A stretch of DNA of 35,968 nt from Photobacterium aquimaris (GTDB lineage: Bacteria > Pseudomonadota > Gammaproteobacteria > Enterobacterales > Vibrionaceae): the NCBI RefSeq assembly GCF_002954455.1, contig NZ_MSCC01000001.1, forward strand, positions 1,046,995 through 1,082,962. Reading direction: 5' to 3'. A program made the position numbers and the translations under genes. Shown here piece by piece: positions 26,624 to 35,256 of this stretch (position 1 is the first letter of the stretch; each line of letters opens with the position of its first letter). The notes under the pieces were generated by a model. The model was not told where the DNA came from. It did no database searches and saw only the letters and a program-made list of their open reading frames with translations.

Positions 26624-27468
26624 TTATCACTGGTTGTTATTTAACTAAACCAAAGGCTGATATTGGATTTCTATATCAGCCTTTAAATCGTGATAAGCCA
26701 ATAACAACGCAGAAATGGAAAACATTGTTAGTTGATGTGCGACAGCAACGTATAAATTCGTTGGTGATTCAGTGGTCGCAGTATGGTGAGGAAAAATTTG
26801 GTGGAACAAAAGGCTGGCTAGCTAAACGTATTGAAGCATGGTTTGCTCAAGGCGGTACAGTATGGTTTGGATTGTATTCAGATCCTGCGTATTTTAAGCG
26901 GATTCATACGCTATCATTATCGCAACAAGCAGAATATTTGAGCCATTATTTTATCAATATTGAAAAAACATATATGCACTGGAAACCATGGTTGACCCTA
27001 CATTCAGCCTCAATTCAAGGTTTTTATTTGCCTCTTGAGCTGAGTGATTATGATTTTCCAACATTACAACAGCGACAGCAACTCACAGAATTATTGGCTA
27101 AACAAGTACATAACTATAATAAACCACTGATGGTAAGTTTATATTTATCAGCAACTATTGATGAGTCAGCAATTGTTCAATGGGTTGATCAGTTAACCGA
27201 TGCGGGTATTAAAGTGATTGTGCAAGATGGTCATGGTACACAAGCTCTAAGTGAGAAGGTGAGGCAACAGTATCTGTCATTATTACCATCACAAAGTGGT
27301 ATTGTTAGAGAGATTTTTAAACAATCTTCTGCAATGCCTTTTGTCGCTCAACGATTAATATATTCTCGTTATCAACAAGTGATGCAACAAGAAGTAAACA
27401 GGGATACCTACTATTTTTCATTAAGGTATGCCCCATTTAGTCAGAGTGTATTAAAGCTTGCTGATTAG
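26545..27468 (+). CDS. ybcH: YbcH/DUF4434-like lipoprotein, putative glycan-processing
   Basis: A 307-aa lipoprotein with an unusually long basic N-terminus (RTKQHCQRRR), a hydrophobic core and the lipobox ITGC. The mature part begins GFLYQPLNRDKPIT and has features of a TIM-barrel glycosidase-like domain (DUF4434): a strand with SLVIQWSQYG, then WFGLYSDPAYF, GFYLPLELSDYDF and KVIVQDGHG. E. coli ybcH lies beside nfrA and encodes a protein of this kind. It would sit in the periplasm and may trim or modify the Nfr glycan; this is an inference. ATG 26545 lies within nfrA, after GGGGA. No shorter ATG start gives a signal peptide. It converges with anmK, 6 bp away. Confidence 0.7.
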   Translation: MAICRTKQHCQRRRQCLFITLCIALLIITGCYLTKPKADIGFLYQPLNRDKPITTQKWKTLLVDVRQQRINSLVIQWSQYGEEKFGGTKGWLAKRIEAWFAQGGTVWFGLYSDPAYFKRIHTLSLSQQAEYLSHYFINIEKTYMHWKPWLTLHSASIQGFYLPLELSDYDFPTLQQRQQLTELLAKQVHNYNKPLMVSLYLSATIDESAIVQWVDQLTDAGIKVIVQDGHGTQALSEKVRQQYLSLLPSQSGIVREIFKQSSAMPFVAQRLIYSRYQQVMQQEVNRDTYYFSLRYAPFSQSVLKLAD

Positions 27469-27474
27469 TTATCG

Positions 27475-28602
27475 TTAGTCAGCAGGATAAATTGCCCCTA
27501 GCTGAGCTAAACGGCTTGCCCCTGTAACTTCAGGTAAATTACCTGATTGATGATGCATAGTACGGTATGCGAGCCATGCAAATGCCATTGCTTCCATATT
27601 ATCAATATCGACACCACGATCTGCGGTTGTCATTACTTGCCAACTTGGCAGTAACTCTGATAGTCGCTGCATTAAAATTGGGTTGTGCGCACCACCACCA
27701 CAGACTAATAATTCATTAGGGGTAGTGGCAGGGGTTAGGCCGGTTTTTTTTACATCATTAGCGATTGTCTGGGCGGTATACTCAGTCAATGTTGCTTGAA
27801 TATCACAAGCGGAGAGTTGCAGTTCAATAATGGTGGGCTCAGCCAAATATTGCTCTAGCCACGGAAGGTTAAATAACTCGCGACCAGTACTTTTCGGTGC
27901 TGGTAAGGCTAAGTAAGGTTCAGATAACAAACGCGTTAATAGTGTCGAGTTAACATTACCCATACGGGCCCAGTTACCATTGTCATCATAGCTTTTATGT
28001 TGGTGAAGGTTGATCCATGCATCCATCAACATATTACCAGGGCCTGTATCAAAGCCTGTTACCGCTTTATTGGGCTCTAAAACGGTAATGTTGGCAATGC
28101 CACCAATATTTAAAATAACGCGAGTGCATTGGGGGGAGCTAAACAACTGTTGATGGAACGCGGGGACCAATGGCGCACCTTGACCACCAAATGCCATATC
28201 TTTACGACGAAAATCAGCAACAGTGGTAATACCTGTTTTGGCGGCAATTATATTAGCGTCACCAATTTGCATCGTAAATGCATATTCAGTGTGTGGAGAG
28301 TGAAATACCGTTTGACCATGGCTGCCAATCGCAGTGATATCAGCAGCTTTAGTATTGGTTTTTTCAAGTAATGCTAATACGGCATCAGCAAATAGATGAC
28401 CTAAACGGTGATCAAGTTCACCTAATGTTTGCAAATTAGTCGGTTGTCCTAAACAAATATCTAATAGTGATTGTTTTAGATTGTTACCCATAGCAAAGGG
28501 ATGCGAGCCAAGTAACTGAATATTATTGTTGTCAATTTCTACCAGAACAGCATCAACGCCATCCATGCTGGTGCCTGACATTAAGCCAATATATTTTTCC
28601 AT
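27475..28602 (-). CDS. anmK: anhydro-N-acetylmuramic acid kinase
   Basis: This 375-aa kinase phosphorylates and opens 1,6-anhydroMurNAc to MurNAc-6-phosphate in peptidoglycan recycling. Family motifs: GLMSGTSMDGVD at the N-terminus (phosphate binding), GSHGQTVFHSP, VADFRRKDMAFGGQGAPLVPAFH, NIGGIANIT, GFDTGPGNMLMD, and VCGGGAHNP near the C-terminus. ATG 28602 has GGGA at a good distance; a GTG at 28614 is in frame. The upstream region on this strand is rich in hairpins (28627-28713). The usual murQ partner is not next to it. Confidence 0.95.
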   Translation of the reverse strand: MEKYIGLMSGTSMDGVDAVLVEIDNNNIQLLGSHPFAMGNNLKQSLLDICLGQPTNLQTLGELDHRLGHLFADAVLALLEKTNTKAADITAIGSHGQTVFHSPHTEYAFTMQIGDANIIAAKTGITTVADFRRKDMAFGGQGAPLVPAFHQQLFSSPQCTRVILNIGGIANITVLEPNKAVTGFDTGPGNMLMDAWINLHQHKSYDDNGNWARMGNVNSTLLTRLLSEPYLALPAPKSTGRELFNLPWLEQYLAEPTIIELQLSACDIQATLTEYTAQTIANDVKKTGLTPATTPNELLVCGGGAHNPILMQRLSELLPSWQVMTTADRGVDIDNMEAMAFAWLAYRTMHHQSGNLPEVTGASRLAQLGAIYPAD

Positions 28603-28626
28603 CGCGATTCCCACTGTATTTCAATT

Positions 28627-28713
28627 TAACGAGTATGTTTATAAGCTCGTTAAAGCCGTTAATGATACTGATTAAAGTATAAGGTATGCAGTCACTTTAA
28701 TCAGAAGTGACTG
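28627..28713 (-). promoter_or_regulatory. set of overlapping hairpins in the anmK leader
   Basis: Three stems lie between the 28751 gene and anmK. A 9-bp stem pairs 28689-28697 (CAGTCACTT) with 28705-28713. An 11-bp stem pairs 28668-28678 (CTGATTAAAGT) with 28694-28704 (ACTTTAATCAG). A 7-bp stem pairs 28627-28633 (TAACGAG) with 28646-28652. The first two share 28694-28697 and bases in the loop, so they exclude each other, as in attenuators. None has a T tract after it. Confidence 0.45.
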
Positions 28714-28750
28714 AGAAATAAAGCGTAGATAGAATCTTTAGCGATAGCAA

Positions 28751-29038
28751 TTAATGCATAACACTACGAGAAGCGGCTAGGCTTTGTGTACCTTGCTGTT
28801 GAACAACGCTGTTCATTTTATTGGCAAACTCAGCTAATTCATGACTAACTGCCGAGCTAGCAATGATGGCGTCATCAAGATCGAAGATTTCAATCATATG
28901 ACCGGTTGTACCGTCATCATAAGTACCAGACACAAAATGAATTGCAGTATCAGTTAAAATTGAACGGCCATACGTAGTCTCGACTAAACGCATCCAGTGG
29001 ATTAATTCATCATGATTTTCTATGATTTTTGAGTGCAT
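28751..29038 (-). CDS. conserved hypothetical protein, 95 aa
   Basis: A small acidic cytoplasmic protein starting MHSKIIENHDELIHWM. ATG 29038 is chosen because AAGGA lies 9 nt before it; a GTG at 29044 is too close. Residues 25-60 alternate as in a beta-sheet (AIHFVSGTYDDGTTGHMIEIFDL region), followed by a helix. It has no cysteines, signal peptide or membrane segment. I do not recognise the family. It is on the same strand as anmK, 148 bp upstream, and may share a transcript through the hairpin region. Confidence 0.6.
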   Translation of the reverse strand: MHSKIIENHDELIHWMRLVETTYGRSILTDTAIHFVSGTYDDGTTGHMIEIFDLDDAIIASSAVSHELAEFANKMNSVVQQQGTQSLAASRSVMH

Positions 29039-29226
29039 GAACACTGTTCCTTTTATGTTTTGGAGGCATACATTGAGAGGACCGAGTGTCCTTTATTTTG
29101 TGATGACCTTTTATGCGGTAAGTCTATCAGTAGTGTTCAAATGATAACTTTAGCCTCACGACAAAAATAACGCCTCAAAAAAAGTAAAAGTGACAAAAAC
29201 GCACATTTTCTTAATTAATCAATGGT

Positions 29227-30138
29227 TTACAAGTTAAAATTTGCTGCTACATAGTCAATAAATGCTCTTAGTCGAGCTGGCATAAACTTGGTTGGTGCAT
29301 ATTGAAGTGCGATATCACCGTGATAATTACCGCGTATTGTCCATGTCGGTAATACGCGAATAACACTGCCTTGTTGCAATGCATCTTTAATCACGAAATC
29401 AGGGAAAATGCCAATGCCTAAATTATCTTTGACGCCATTTAATCGCATTTGAGAGTGATTAACCGCATAACGGCCACTGACTGCTACACGGTGACGTGTT
29501 TGCTGTTGCTCAAATTCCCAGATATTGTCAGTACTGGTTTCCCCTAAATACAAACAATCATGGTCAACAAGATCTAATGGTGTTGATGGCATCCCGCGTA
29601 GCGCAAGGTAATCTGGGCTGGCACATAACATCAGATCGACCTTGCCGATTTGTTTTAATACCAAATCTTCGCTGGGTTTTTCCGTTAATCGAAACACCAC
29701 ATCAATCCCTTCTTTTAGAATATCAATTTCGCCATCTCGGGCTTTAAGTTTTAATTGAATATCAGGGTATTGGGTTAAAAATGGGGTGACTAAAGGTTGT
29801 AATACAATTGATAAAAATGCTTTAGGTGCGGCAACGGTTATCATTCCAGCTGGAACAATGGGCTCTGAATGTGATATTTCAATTGCCTTTTTGGCGGCAT
29901 CAAACATGGTTGTGCACTGGGTGTAAATACGTTTGCCTGATTCACTGATCATCAATTTACGGGTAGTGCGCTCTAATAGTTTTACTGACAGCGCCGTTTC
30001 TAACCGAGAGATTTGCTTACTCAGCGCAGAAGGGGTGACATTGAGCTTCTTCGCTGCTGCGGTATAACTGCCTTCATCAACCACCACGATAAATACGGCT
30101 AAATCTGGCATTAGTGCGATAAGTTTATTAGTTTCCAT
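29227..30138 (-). CDS. LysR-family transcriptional regulator
   Basis: A 303-aa protein with an N-terminal winged helix-turn-helix (about residues 12-70: FIVVVDEGSYTAAAKKLNVTPSALSKQISRLE) and a C-terminal LysR substrate-binding domain (about 90-300). It lies opposite kbl-tdh across a 291-bp gap containing an 11-bp direct repeat, so it may regulate those threonine-degradation genes, its own gene, or both. ATG 30138 gives a standard LysR start; the in-frame TTG at 30159 is less likely. The inducer cannot be told from sequence. Confidence 0.85.
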   Translation of the reverse strand: METNKLIALMPDLAVFIVVVDEGSYTAAAKKLNVTPSALSKQISRLETALSVKLLERTTRKLMISESGKRIYTQCTTMFDAAKKAIEISHSEPIVPAGMITVAAPKAFLSIVLQPLVTPFLTQYPDIQLKLKARDGEIDILKEGIDVVFRLTEKPSEDLVLKQIGKVDLMLCASPDYLALRGMPSTPLDLVDHDCLYLGETSTDNIWEFEQQQTRHRVAVSGRYAVNHSQMRLNGVKDNLGIGIFPDFVIKDALQQGSVIRVLPTWTIRGNYHGDIALQYAPTKFMPARLRAFIDYVAANFNL

Positions 30139-30240
30139 TGATTTGTGCCTGAGGGTCAATAATCATTTTCCATGGTATGGGATAATACTGCGGTTAAGTT
30201 TGAATTAGAATGCTGAAAAGTAACCAATCTAGTGCTAGTT

Positions 30241-30272
30241 CAAATAGTTGATAAAAAACACCAAATAGTTGA
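30241..30272. promoter_or_regulatory. 11-bp direct repeats, 21-bp period (operator candidate)
   Basis: CAAATAGTTGA occurs at 30241-30251 and again at 30262-30272, exactly 21 bp apart, two turns of DNA. A partial third copy (CAAATAA) starts at 30280. The repeats lie in the divergent lysR-kbl region, 103 bp upstream of lysR and about 160 bp upstream of kbl. The pattern suggests cooperative binding on one DNA face. It is not the canonical LysR T-N11-A palindrome. Confidence 0.5.
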
Positions 30273-30429
30273 CGATTTTCAAATAAAAAAGGTGTAAAAG
30301 GAATGCTATTAAGCTAGATGTCGATATTTAATACTGTAACGGTAGTATGTTATCGGTCTGGAAGAATAGTTTTTAGATTTTATTAGCGATTGACCTTTAT
30401 TTACCATCCAATAAATCTGTGAGGAACAC

Positions 30430-31623
30430 ATGTCTTCTGCATTCTATAAGCAAATTAATCAGCAAATTGAAGATGTTAAAGCTGAGGGATTATACAAATC
30501 TGAGCGTATTATCACGTCTGCTCAAAAAGCGGCAGTGTCGATTCAGTCTGGTGAAGAAGTATTGAACTTCTGTGCCAATAACTACTTGGGTTTAGCTAAC
30601 CACCCAGAATTGATTGCAGCAGCAAAAGCTGGCATGGATCAACATGGCTTTGGTATGGCATCGGTTCGCTTTATTTGTGGTACACAAGATGCGCACAAAG
30701 AACTAGAGCAAAAATTATCTGCATTCCTAGGAATGGAAGACACTATTCTTTACACCTCATGTTTTGATGCTAACACCGGTCTATTTGAAACGATTTTAGG
30801 TGCGGAAGATGCGATCATTTCTGATGCGCTTAACCACGCATCTATTATTGATGGTGTACGTTTATGTAAAGCGATGCGTTTCCGTTACTCAAATAACAAC
30901 ATGGAAGAGCTAGAGCAACAACTTATCGCCGCAAAAGAAGCTGGTGCACGTCATACATTGATCGTAACTGATGGCGTATTCTCAATGGACGGTGTGGTTG
31001 CAAACTTGCCTGTTATTTGTGATTTAGCAGATAAATATGATGCACTTGTAATGGTTGATGACTCACATGCTGTTGGCTTTATGGGCGCAAATGGTCGTGG
31101 TACTCATGAGCACCATAATGTGATGGATCGTATTGACATCATTACAGGCACATTAGGTAAAGCAATGGGTGGCGCATCAGGCGGTTACACCGCTGGTAAG
31201 AAAGAAGTGATCGATTGGTTACGTCAGCGTTCACGTCCATACTTATTCTCAAACTCAGTAGCTCCTGCAATTGTTGCTGCATCAAATCGCGTGATTGATC
31301 TGCTAGCTGAAAGTGGAGATTTGCGTGACAACCTATGGCTAAACGCCGCGCATTTCCGTACTCGTATGACAGCTGCGGGCTTTACCATGGCTGGTGCTGA
31401 TCACGCGATCATTCCAATCATGTTAGGTGATGCAAAAGTAGCAGCAGAATTTGCTGAGCGCGCATTAACTAAAGGTATTTATGTTGTTGGTTTCTCATTC
31501 CCTGTAGTACCGAATGGCAAAGCACGTATTCGTACTCAAATGTCAGCAGCACACACTCGCGAGCAACTTGATAAAGCGATTGATGTGTTTATTGAAGTGG
31601 GTAAAGAGATGGCTATTATCTAA
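30430..31623 (+). CDS. kbl: 2-amino-3-ketobutyrate CoA ligase (glycine C-acetyltransferase)
   Basis: A 397-aa PLP enzyme that splits 2-amino-3-ketobutyrate with CoA into glycine and acetyl-CoA, the second step of threonine degradation. The PLP lysine is K244 in [14 protein letters not shown], at the same position as in E. coli Kbl. Other motifs: [37 protein letters not shown] and the C-terminal [15 protein letters not shown] precedes ATG 30430. tdh follows 114 bp later; kbl-tdh is a standard operon. Confidence 0.97.
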   Translation: MSSAFYKQINQQIEDVKAEGLYKSERIITSAQKAAVSIQSGEEVLNFCANNYLGLANHPELIAAAKAGMDQHGFGMASVRFICGTQDAHKELEQKLSAFLGMEDTILYTSCFDANTGLFETILGAEDAIISDALNHASIIDGVRLCKAMRFRYSNNNMEELEQQLIAAKEAGARHTLIVTDGVFSMDGVVANLPVICDLADKYDALVMVDDSHAVGFMGANGRGTHEHHNVMDRIDIITGTLGKAMGGASGGYTAGKKEVIDWLRQRSRPYLFSNSVAPAIVAASNRVIDLLAESGDLRDNLWLNAAHFRTRMTAAGFTMAGADHAIIPIMLGDAKVAAEFAERALTKGIYVVGFSFPVVPNGKARIRTQMSAAHTREQLDKAIDVFIEVGKEMAII

Positions 31624-31651
31624 TTCGTTTTTCGTTTTTCGTTTTTCGTTG
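31624..31651 (+). repeat. 7-bp tandem repeat between kbl and tdh
   Basis: Three copies of TTCGTTT and a fourth copy ending in G lie just after the kbl stop. Slippage could vary copy number between strains. A modest stem (GCCTTA with TAAGGC, about 31664-31685) follows it. Confidence 0.6.
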
Positions 31652-31737
31652 TTAACATCGGTACGGCCTTAGCAGTCTGTTAAGGCTATTGTATAGAACA
31701 GCCAATGAAGTTGTTCTAGCTTTATGGAATAAGTGTT

Positions 31738-32769
31738 ATGAAAATCAAAGCTCTTGCTAAGTTAAAGCCTGAAGAAGGTATCTGGATGACGGAAGTAGAT
31801 AAGCCGCAAATGGGGCATAATGATCTACTTATTCGTATCAAGAAAACAGCTATCTGTGGTACTGATGTACATATCTACAACTGGGATGAATGGTCACAAA
31901 AAACCATTCCTGTGCCTATGGTTGTTGGTCATGAATATGTTGGCGAAGTTGTCGGTATGGGACAAGAAGTACGCGGCTTTAACTTAGGTGATCGTGTTTC
32001 TGGTGAAGGTCATATCACATGCGGTCATTGCCGTAATTGTCGTGGTGGTCGTACTCATTTATGCCGTAATACTATCGGTGTAGGTGTTAACCGTGAAGGT
32101 GCATTTGCCGAGTTTTTGGTTATTCCTGCATTTAACGCATTTAAAATTCCTAATGATATTTCAGATGACTTAGCGTCGATTTTTGACCCGTTTGGTAACG
32201 CTGTTCATACCGCTTTATCTTTTGATCTTGTTGGTGAAGATGTGTTGATCACCGGTGCTGGTCCAATTGGTATCATGGCAGCAGCTGTGGCTAAACATGT
32301 TGGTGCACGCCATGTTGTGATCACTGATGTGAATGAATACCGTTTGAATCTTGCGCGCGAAATGGGCGTAACACGTGCAGTTAACGTTGCTAATGAAAAT
32401 CTAACCGATGTGATGGCTGAACTTGGCATGAAAGAGGGCTTTGATGTCGGTTTAGAAATGTCAGGTAATCCAATGGCATTTAACAGCATGTTATCAAGCA
32501 TGAACCATGGCGGTAAGATTGCTCTATTAGGCATTCCTCCGTCAGATATGGGTATTGATTGGAATCAAGTTATCTTTAAAGGTTTAATCATTAAAGGTAT
32601 CTACGGTCGTGAAATGTTTGAAACGTGGTACAAAATGGCAAGTTTGATTCAATCGGGCTTAGATCTAACGCCAATCATTACTCATCATTATAAGATTGAT
32701 GATTTCCAGCAAGGCTTTGACGTTATGCGCTCAGGCATGTCAGGTAAAGTTATTCTCGATTGGGAATAA
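31738..32769 (+). CDS. tdh: L-threonine 3-dehydrogenase
   Basis: A 343-aa zinc enzyme of the medium-chain dehydrogenase family that oxidises L-threonine to 2-amino-3-ketobutyrate with NAD+. Catalytic zinc ligands are C40 (AICGTD) and the GHEYVGE site with H65 and E66. The structural zinc loop has the cysteines C95, C98, C101 and C109 (TCGHCRNC...LC). The NAD-binding fingerprint [15 protein letters not shown] and the C-terminal [11 protein letters not shown] are present. It forms a pathway pair with kbl upstream. The ribosome binding site is weak (GGAATAAG). Confidence 0.97.
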   Translation: MKIKALAKLKPEEGIWMTEVDKPQMGHNDLLIRIKKTAICGTDVHIYNWDEWSQKTIPVPMVVGHEYVGEVVGMGQEVRGFNLGDRVSGEGHITCGHCRNCRGGRTHLCRNTIGVGVNREGAFAEFLVIPAFNAFKIPNDISDDLASIFDPFGNAVHTALSFDLVGEDVLITGAGPIGIMAAAVAKHVGARHVVITDVNEYRLNLAREMGVTRAVNVANENLTDVMAELGMKEGFDVGLEMSGNPMAFNSMLSSMNHGGKIALLGIPPSDMGIDWNQVIFKGLIIKGIYGREMFETWYKMASLIQSGLDLTPIITHHYKIDDFQQGFDVMRSGMSGKVILDWE

Positions 32770-32809
32770 GTCACTAGTTTTATAAGCAATAAAATCGAGT
32801 TCTATTATT

Positions 32810-32836
32810 AAGCGAGTGTAATGCTCGCTTTTTTTA
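32810..32836 (+). terminator. rho-independent terminator after tdh
   Basis: AAGCGAG (32810-32816) and CTCGCTT (32824-32830) form a perfect 7-bp stem followed by a T tract. It ends the kbl-tdh operon. Confidence 0.9.
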
Positions 32837-32872
32837 TTCTTTTTTTATTAATGATTATTTTGCTATTATCAG

Positions 32873-32878
32873 TATAAT
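32873..32878 (+). promoter_or_regulatory. -10 box of the VF530-like gene
   Basis: A consensus TATAAT lies 35 bp before ATG 32914, so transcription would start near 32885. No good -35 is visible. Confidence 0.4.
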
Positions 32879-32913
32879 GCGCGCCACTCAGTGAGTCTCT
32901 GTTAGGAATTAAC

Positions 32914-33390
32914 ATGCAAGAATTAGATCAACAACCACAACCAAAAAAAGCGCCAAAAGAATTGACGCTAGAGCAGCAATTACTGCAAAACAATCCATTA
33001 CATGGTCTTAGCTTAGAGAAAATGATAACAGAGTTAGTTGATCATTATGGTTGGGAAATTCTTGATACTGCATTGCGTATGAATTGTTTTAATACTAAGC
33101 CATCTATTGCTAGTAGTGTTAAATACCTCAAAAAAACAGAGTGGGCACGTGAAAAAGTAGAAGGTTTTTATCTGTCTCGTTTCAAGCGTATGCCTCGTGC
33201 ATCGGCGGCAGAGTTTGAACTACCACCACGCATGCGCACGTTTGCTCACGGTATTACACCAAAATCGCCAATGGAACTCACTGTTGAGTCTATTTTGTTA
33301 TCACAAGCAAAAGCAGCATCTGCTCATAAAGAACGTTCAAATAGTGGTCGTAATGGTGGCCGCAATAACGGCGGTCGATCGCGTCGTTAA
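32914..33390 (+). CDS. VF530-family (DUF2132) putative DNA-binding protein
   Basis: A 158-aa protein. Residues about 27-90 match the VF530 family: [21 protein letters not shown], then [20 protein letters not shown] and the [11 protein letters not shown] end. This small helical domain is annotated as DNA binding by structural analogy. It is longer than the minimal family protein: a Pro/Lys-rich N-terminus and a Gly/Asn/Arg-rich tail ([10 protein letters not shown]...RSRR), likely disordered and nucleic-acid binding, are added. GTTAGGA before ATG 32914 acts as ribosome binding site. The gene ends 109 bp before ybiT. Confidence 0.8.
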   Translation: MQELDQQPQPKKAPKELTLEQQLLQNNPLHGLSLEKMITELVDHYGWEILDTALRMNCFNTKPSIASSVKYLKKTEWAREKVEGFYLSRFKRMPRASAAEFELPPRMRTFAHGITPKSPMELTVESILLSQAKAASAHKERSNSGRNGGRNNGGRSRR

Positions 33391-33443
33391 TCATTGGTTA
33401 CTAAATAGCAGTACTAATTTAGGGTGATGTATGTCACGAAAGC

Positions 33444-33452
33444 TGCTATACT
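33444..33452 (+). promoter_or_regulatory. extended -10 promoter candidate for ybiT
   Basis: TGCTATACT matches an extended -10 (TGnTATAAT with one mismatch). Transcription would start near 33459, just upstream of the terminator-like hairpin and the TTG start of ybiT. Confidence 0.4.
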
Positions 33453-33470
33453 AGACAACAATTTAGAGAA

Positions 33471-33498
33471 AAAGTCGCTTATATTTAGCGGCTTTTTT
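33471..33498 (+). terminator. terminator or attenuator before ybiT
   Basis: AAAAGTCGC pairs with GCGGCTTTT (one G-T pair) across the loop TTATATTTA, followed by T. It may end the VF530-like transcript or, if the -10 at 33447 is used, act as an attenuator in the ybiT leader. The first possible ATG of the ybiT frame (33500) lies directly on its T tract. Confidence 0.7.
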
Positions 33499-33535
33499 AA
33501 TGCTTGATATATTCACAAATTTTGGAAACAGTACA

Positions 33536-35131
33536 TTGATTTCAACAGCTAATATCACAATGCAATTTGGCGATAAGCCATTATTTGAAAACATCTCAGT
33601 TAAATTTGGTGGTGGCAACCGTTACGGCCTGATCGGCGCAAATGGTTGTGGTAAATCGACATTCATGAAAATCTTGGGTGGCGAACTAGAGCAATCTGGT
33701 GGCACTGTTTCACTTGATCCTAACGAGCGTATGGCTAAGTTAGGGCAGGACCAATTTGCATTCGAAAACTACAGCGTTGTTGACACTGTAATCATGGGCC
33801 ATAAAGAACTATGGACTGTGAAAGAAGAGCGTGACCGCATTTATTCGATGCCTGATATGTCTGAAGACGACGGTATGCGTGTTGCTGATCTTGAAGTTGA
33901 ATTCGCAGAAATGGACGGCTACTCAGCAGAAGCACGTGCTGGTGAACTTCTTCTTGGTCTTGGTATTTCTGAAGATCAACACTTTGGTCTAATGAGCGCT
34001 GTTGCTCCAGGTCTTAAAGTACGTGTTCTTTTGGCTCAAGTATTGTTTGCTAACCCAGACATCATGCTACTTGACGAACCAACGAACAACTTGGACATTC
34101 ACACTATTGCATGGCTTGAGCAGATCCTTCTTGCACGTAACTGCACAATGATCATCATCTCGCACGACCGTCACTTCCTAAACAGCGTATGTACTCACAT
34201 GGCTGACTTAGATTACGGTGAGCTTCGTCTATTCCCTGGTAACTACGACGAATACATGATGGCTGCAGAGCAAGCACGTGATCAACTTCAAGCAGACAAT
34301 GCGAAGAAGAAAGCACAGATGGCTGAACTACAAACGTTCGTAAGCCGTTTCTCTGCTAACGCATCTAAAGCTAAGCAAGCAACATCTCGTCAAAAGCAAT
34401 TAGACAAGATCCAGCTAACAGCAGTGAAAGCATCTAGCCGTCAATCTCCATTCATTCGTTTCGATCAGGAAAAAGAACTGTTCCGTAACGCACTTGAAGT
34501 TGAAGGTTTAAAACAAGGTTACGGCGACAACATTCTTATCAACGGCGTTAACCTGTTGGTAGAAGTGGGTGAGCGTATTGCGATCATCGGTGAAAACGGT
34601 ATCGGTAAATCAACCTTCCTTAATACCCTTGCAGGCCAAATGGAGCCAATGGAAGGTATGATTAAGTGGTCTGAAAACAACAATATCGGTTTCTACGCAC
34701 AGGATCACAGCGCTGATTTCGCTGAAGATATTACACTACTAGAGTGGATGGGTCAGTGGAAGAAAGAAGGCGACGACGAGCAAGTTGTTCGTGGTATCCT
34801 TGGTCGTATGCTGTTCTCACAAAACGACATTAAGAAATCAGTTAAAGTGATTTCTGGTGGTGAGCAAGGTCGTATGCTGTTTGGTAAGCTAATCATGCAA
34901 CGTCCTAACATCCTACTAATGGATGAACCAACAAACCACATGGACATGGAATCTATTGAAGCACTTAACCTAGCGTTAGAGAACTTCAAAGGTACACTAA
35001 TGTTCGTATCTCACGACCGTCAGTTTGTAACTTCTGTTGCAACACGTATCATTGAGATCACTAAAGATGGCGTAGAAGACTTCCACGGCACTTACGATGA
35101 GTACATTGCTAAGAAAGCGCTAATTGGTTAA
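33536..35131 (+). CDS. ybiT: ABC-F family ATPase YbiT
   Basis: A 531-aa soluble protein with two ABC domains and no membrane segments. Walker A motifs are GANGCGKST and GENGIGKST; Walker B motifs are LLDEPTNN and LMDEPTNH; the second signature is SGGEQGRM, while the first is degenerate ([15 protein letters not shown]), as in E. coli YbiT. The inter-domain linker with [21 protein letters not shown] is the ABC-F P-site tRNA interaction motif. ABC-F proteins act on stalled ribosomes. TTG 33536 is chosen as start: it yields [12 protein letters not shown], matching YbiT N-termini and length (530), whereas ATG 33500 adds 12 unrelated residues and falls on a terminator. Codon use looks more biased than in its neighbours, suggesting high expression. 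Confidence 0.93.
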   Translation: MISTANITMQFGDKPLFENISVKFGGGNRYGLIGANGCGKSTFMKILGGELEQSGGTVSLDPNERMAKLGQDQFAFENYSVVDTVIMGHKELWTVKEERDRIYSMPDMSEDDGMRVADLEVEFAEMDGYSAEARAGELLLGLGISEDQHFGLMSAVAPGLKVRVLLAQVLFANPDIMLLDEPTNNLDIHTIAWLEQILLARNCTMIIISHDRHFLNSVCTHMADLDYGELRLFPGNYDEYMMAAEQARDQLQADNAKKKAQMAELQTFVSRFSANASKAKQATSRQKQLDKIQLTAVKASSRQSPFIRFDQEKELFRNALEVEGLKQGYGDNILINGVNLLVEVGERIAIIGENGIGKSTFLNTLAGQMEPMEGMIKWSENNNIGFYAQDHSADFAEDITLLEWMGQWKKEGDDEQVVRGILGRMLFSQNDIKKSVKVISGGEQGRMLFGKLIMQRPNILLMDEPTNHMDMESIEALNLALENFKGTLMFVSHDRQFVTSVATRIIEITKDGVEDFHGTYDEYIAKKALIG

Positions 35132-35173
35132 GTTTCATTATTAATCAAGCGGCCTAAGCCAAAGAATTAAATA

Positions 35174-35203
35174 AAAGCCGCCTTTATTAAGGGCGGTTTT
35201 TTT
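35174..35203 (+). terminator. rho-independent terminator after ybiT
   Basis: AAAGCCGCC pairs with GGGCGGTTT across TTTATTAA and is followed by a T tract. Confidence 0.85.
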
Positions 35204-35256
35204 ATAGATAAATTTAACGAGTTAATTCGCGTTATATAGGCATTTAAGGAAAAGTG

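Noticed and set aside
27450..27490. Hairpin between convergent ybcH and anmK
   Set aside because: Imperfect stem of about 7 bp with no T tract; too weak to call a terminator.
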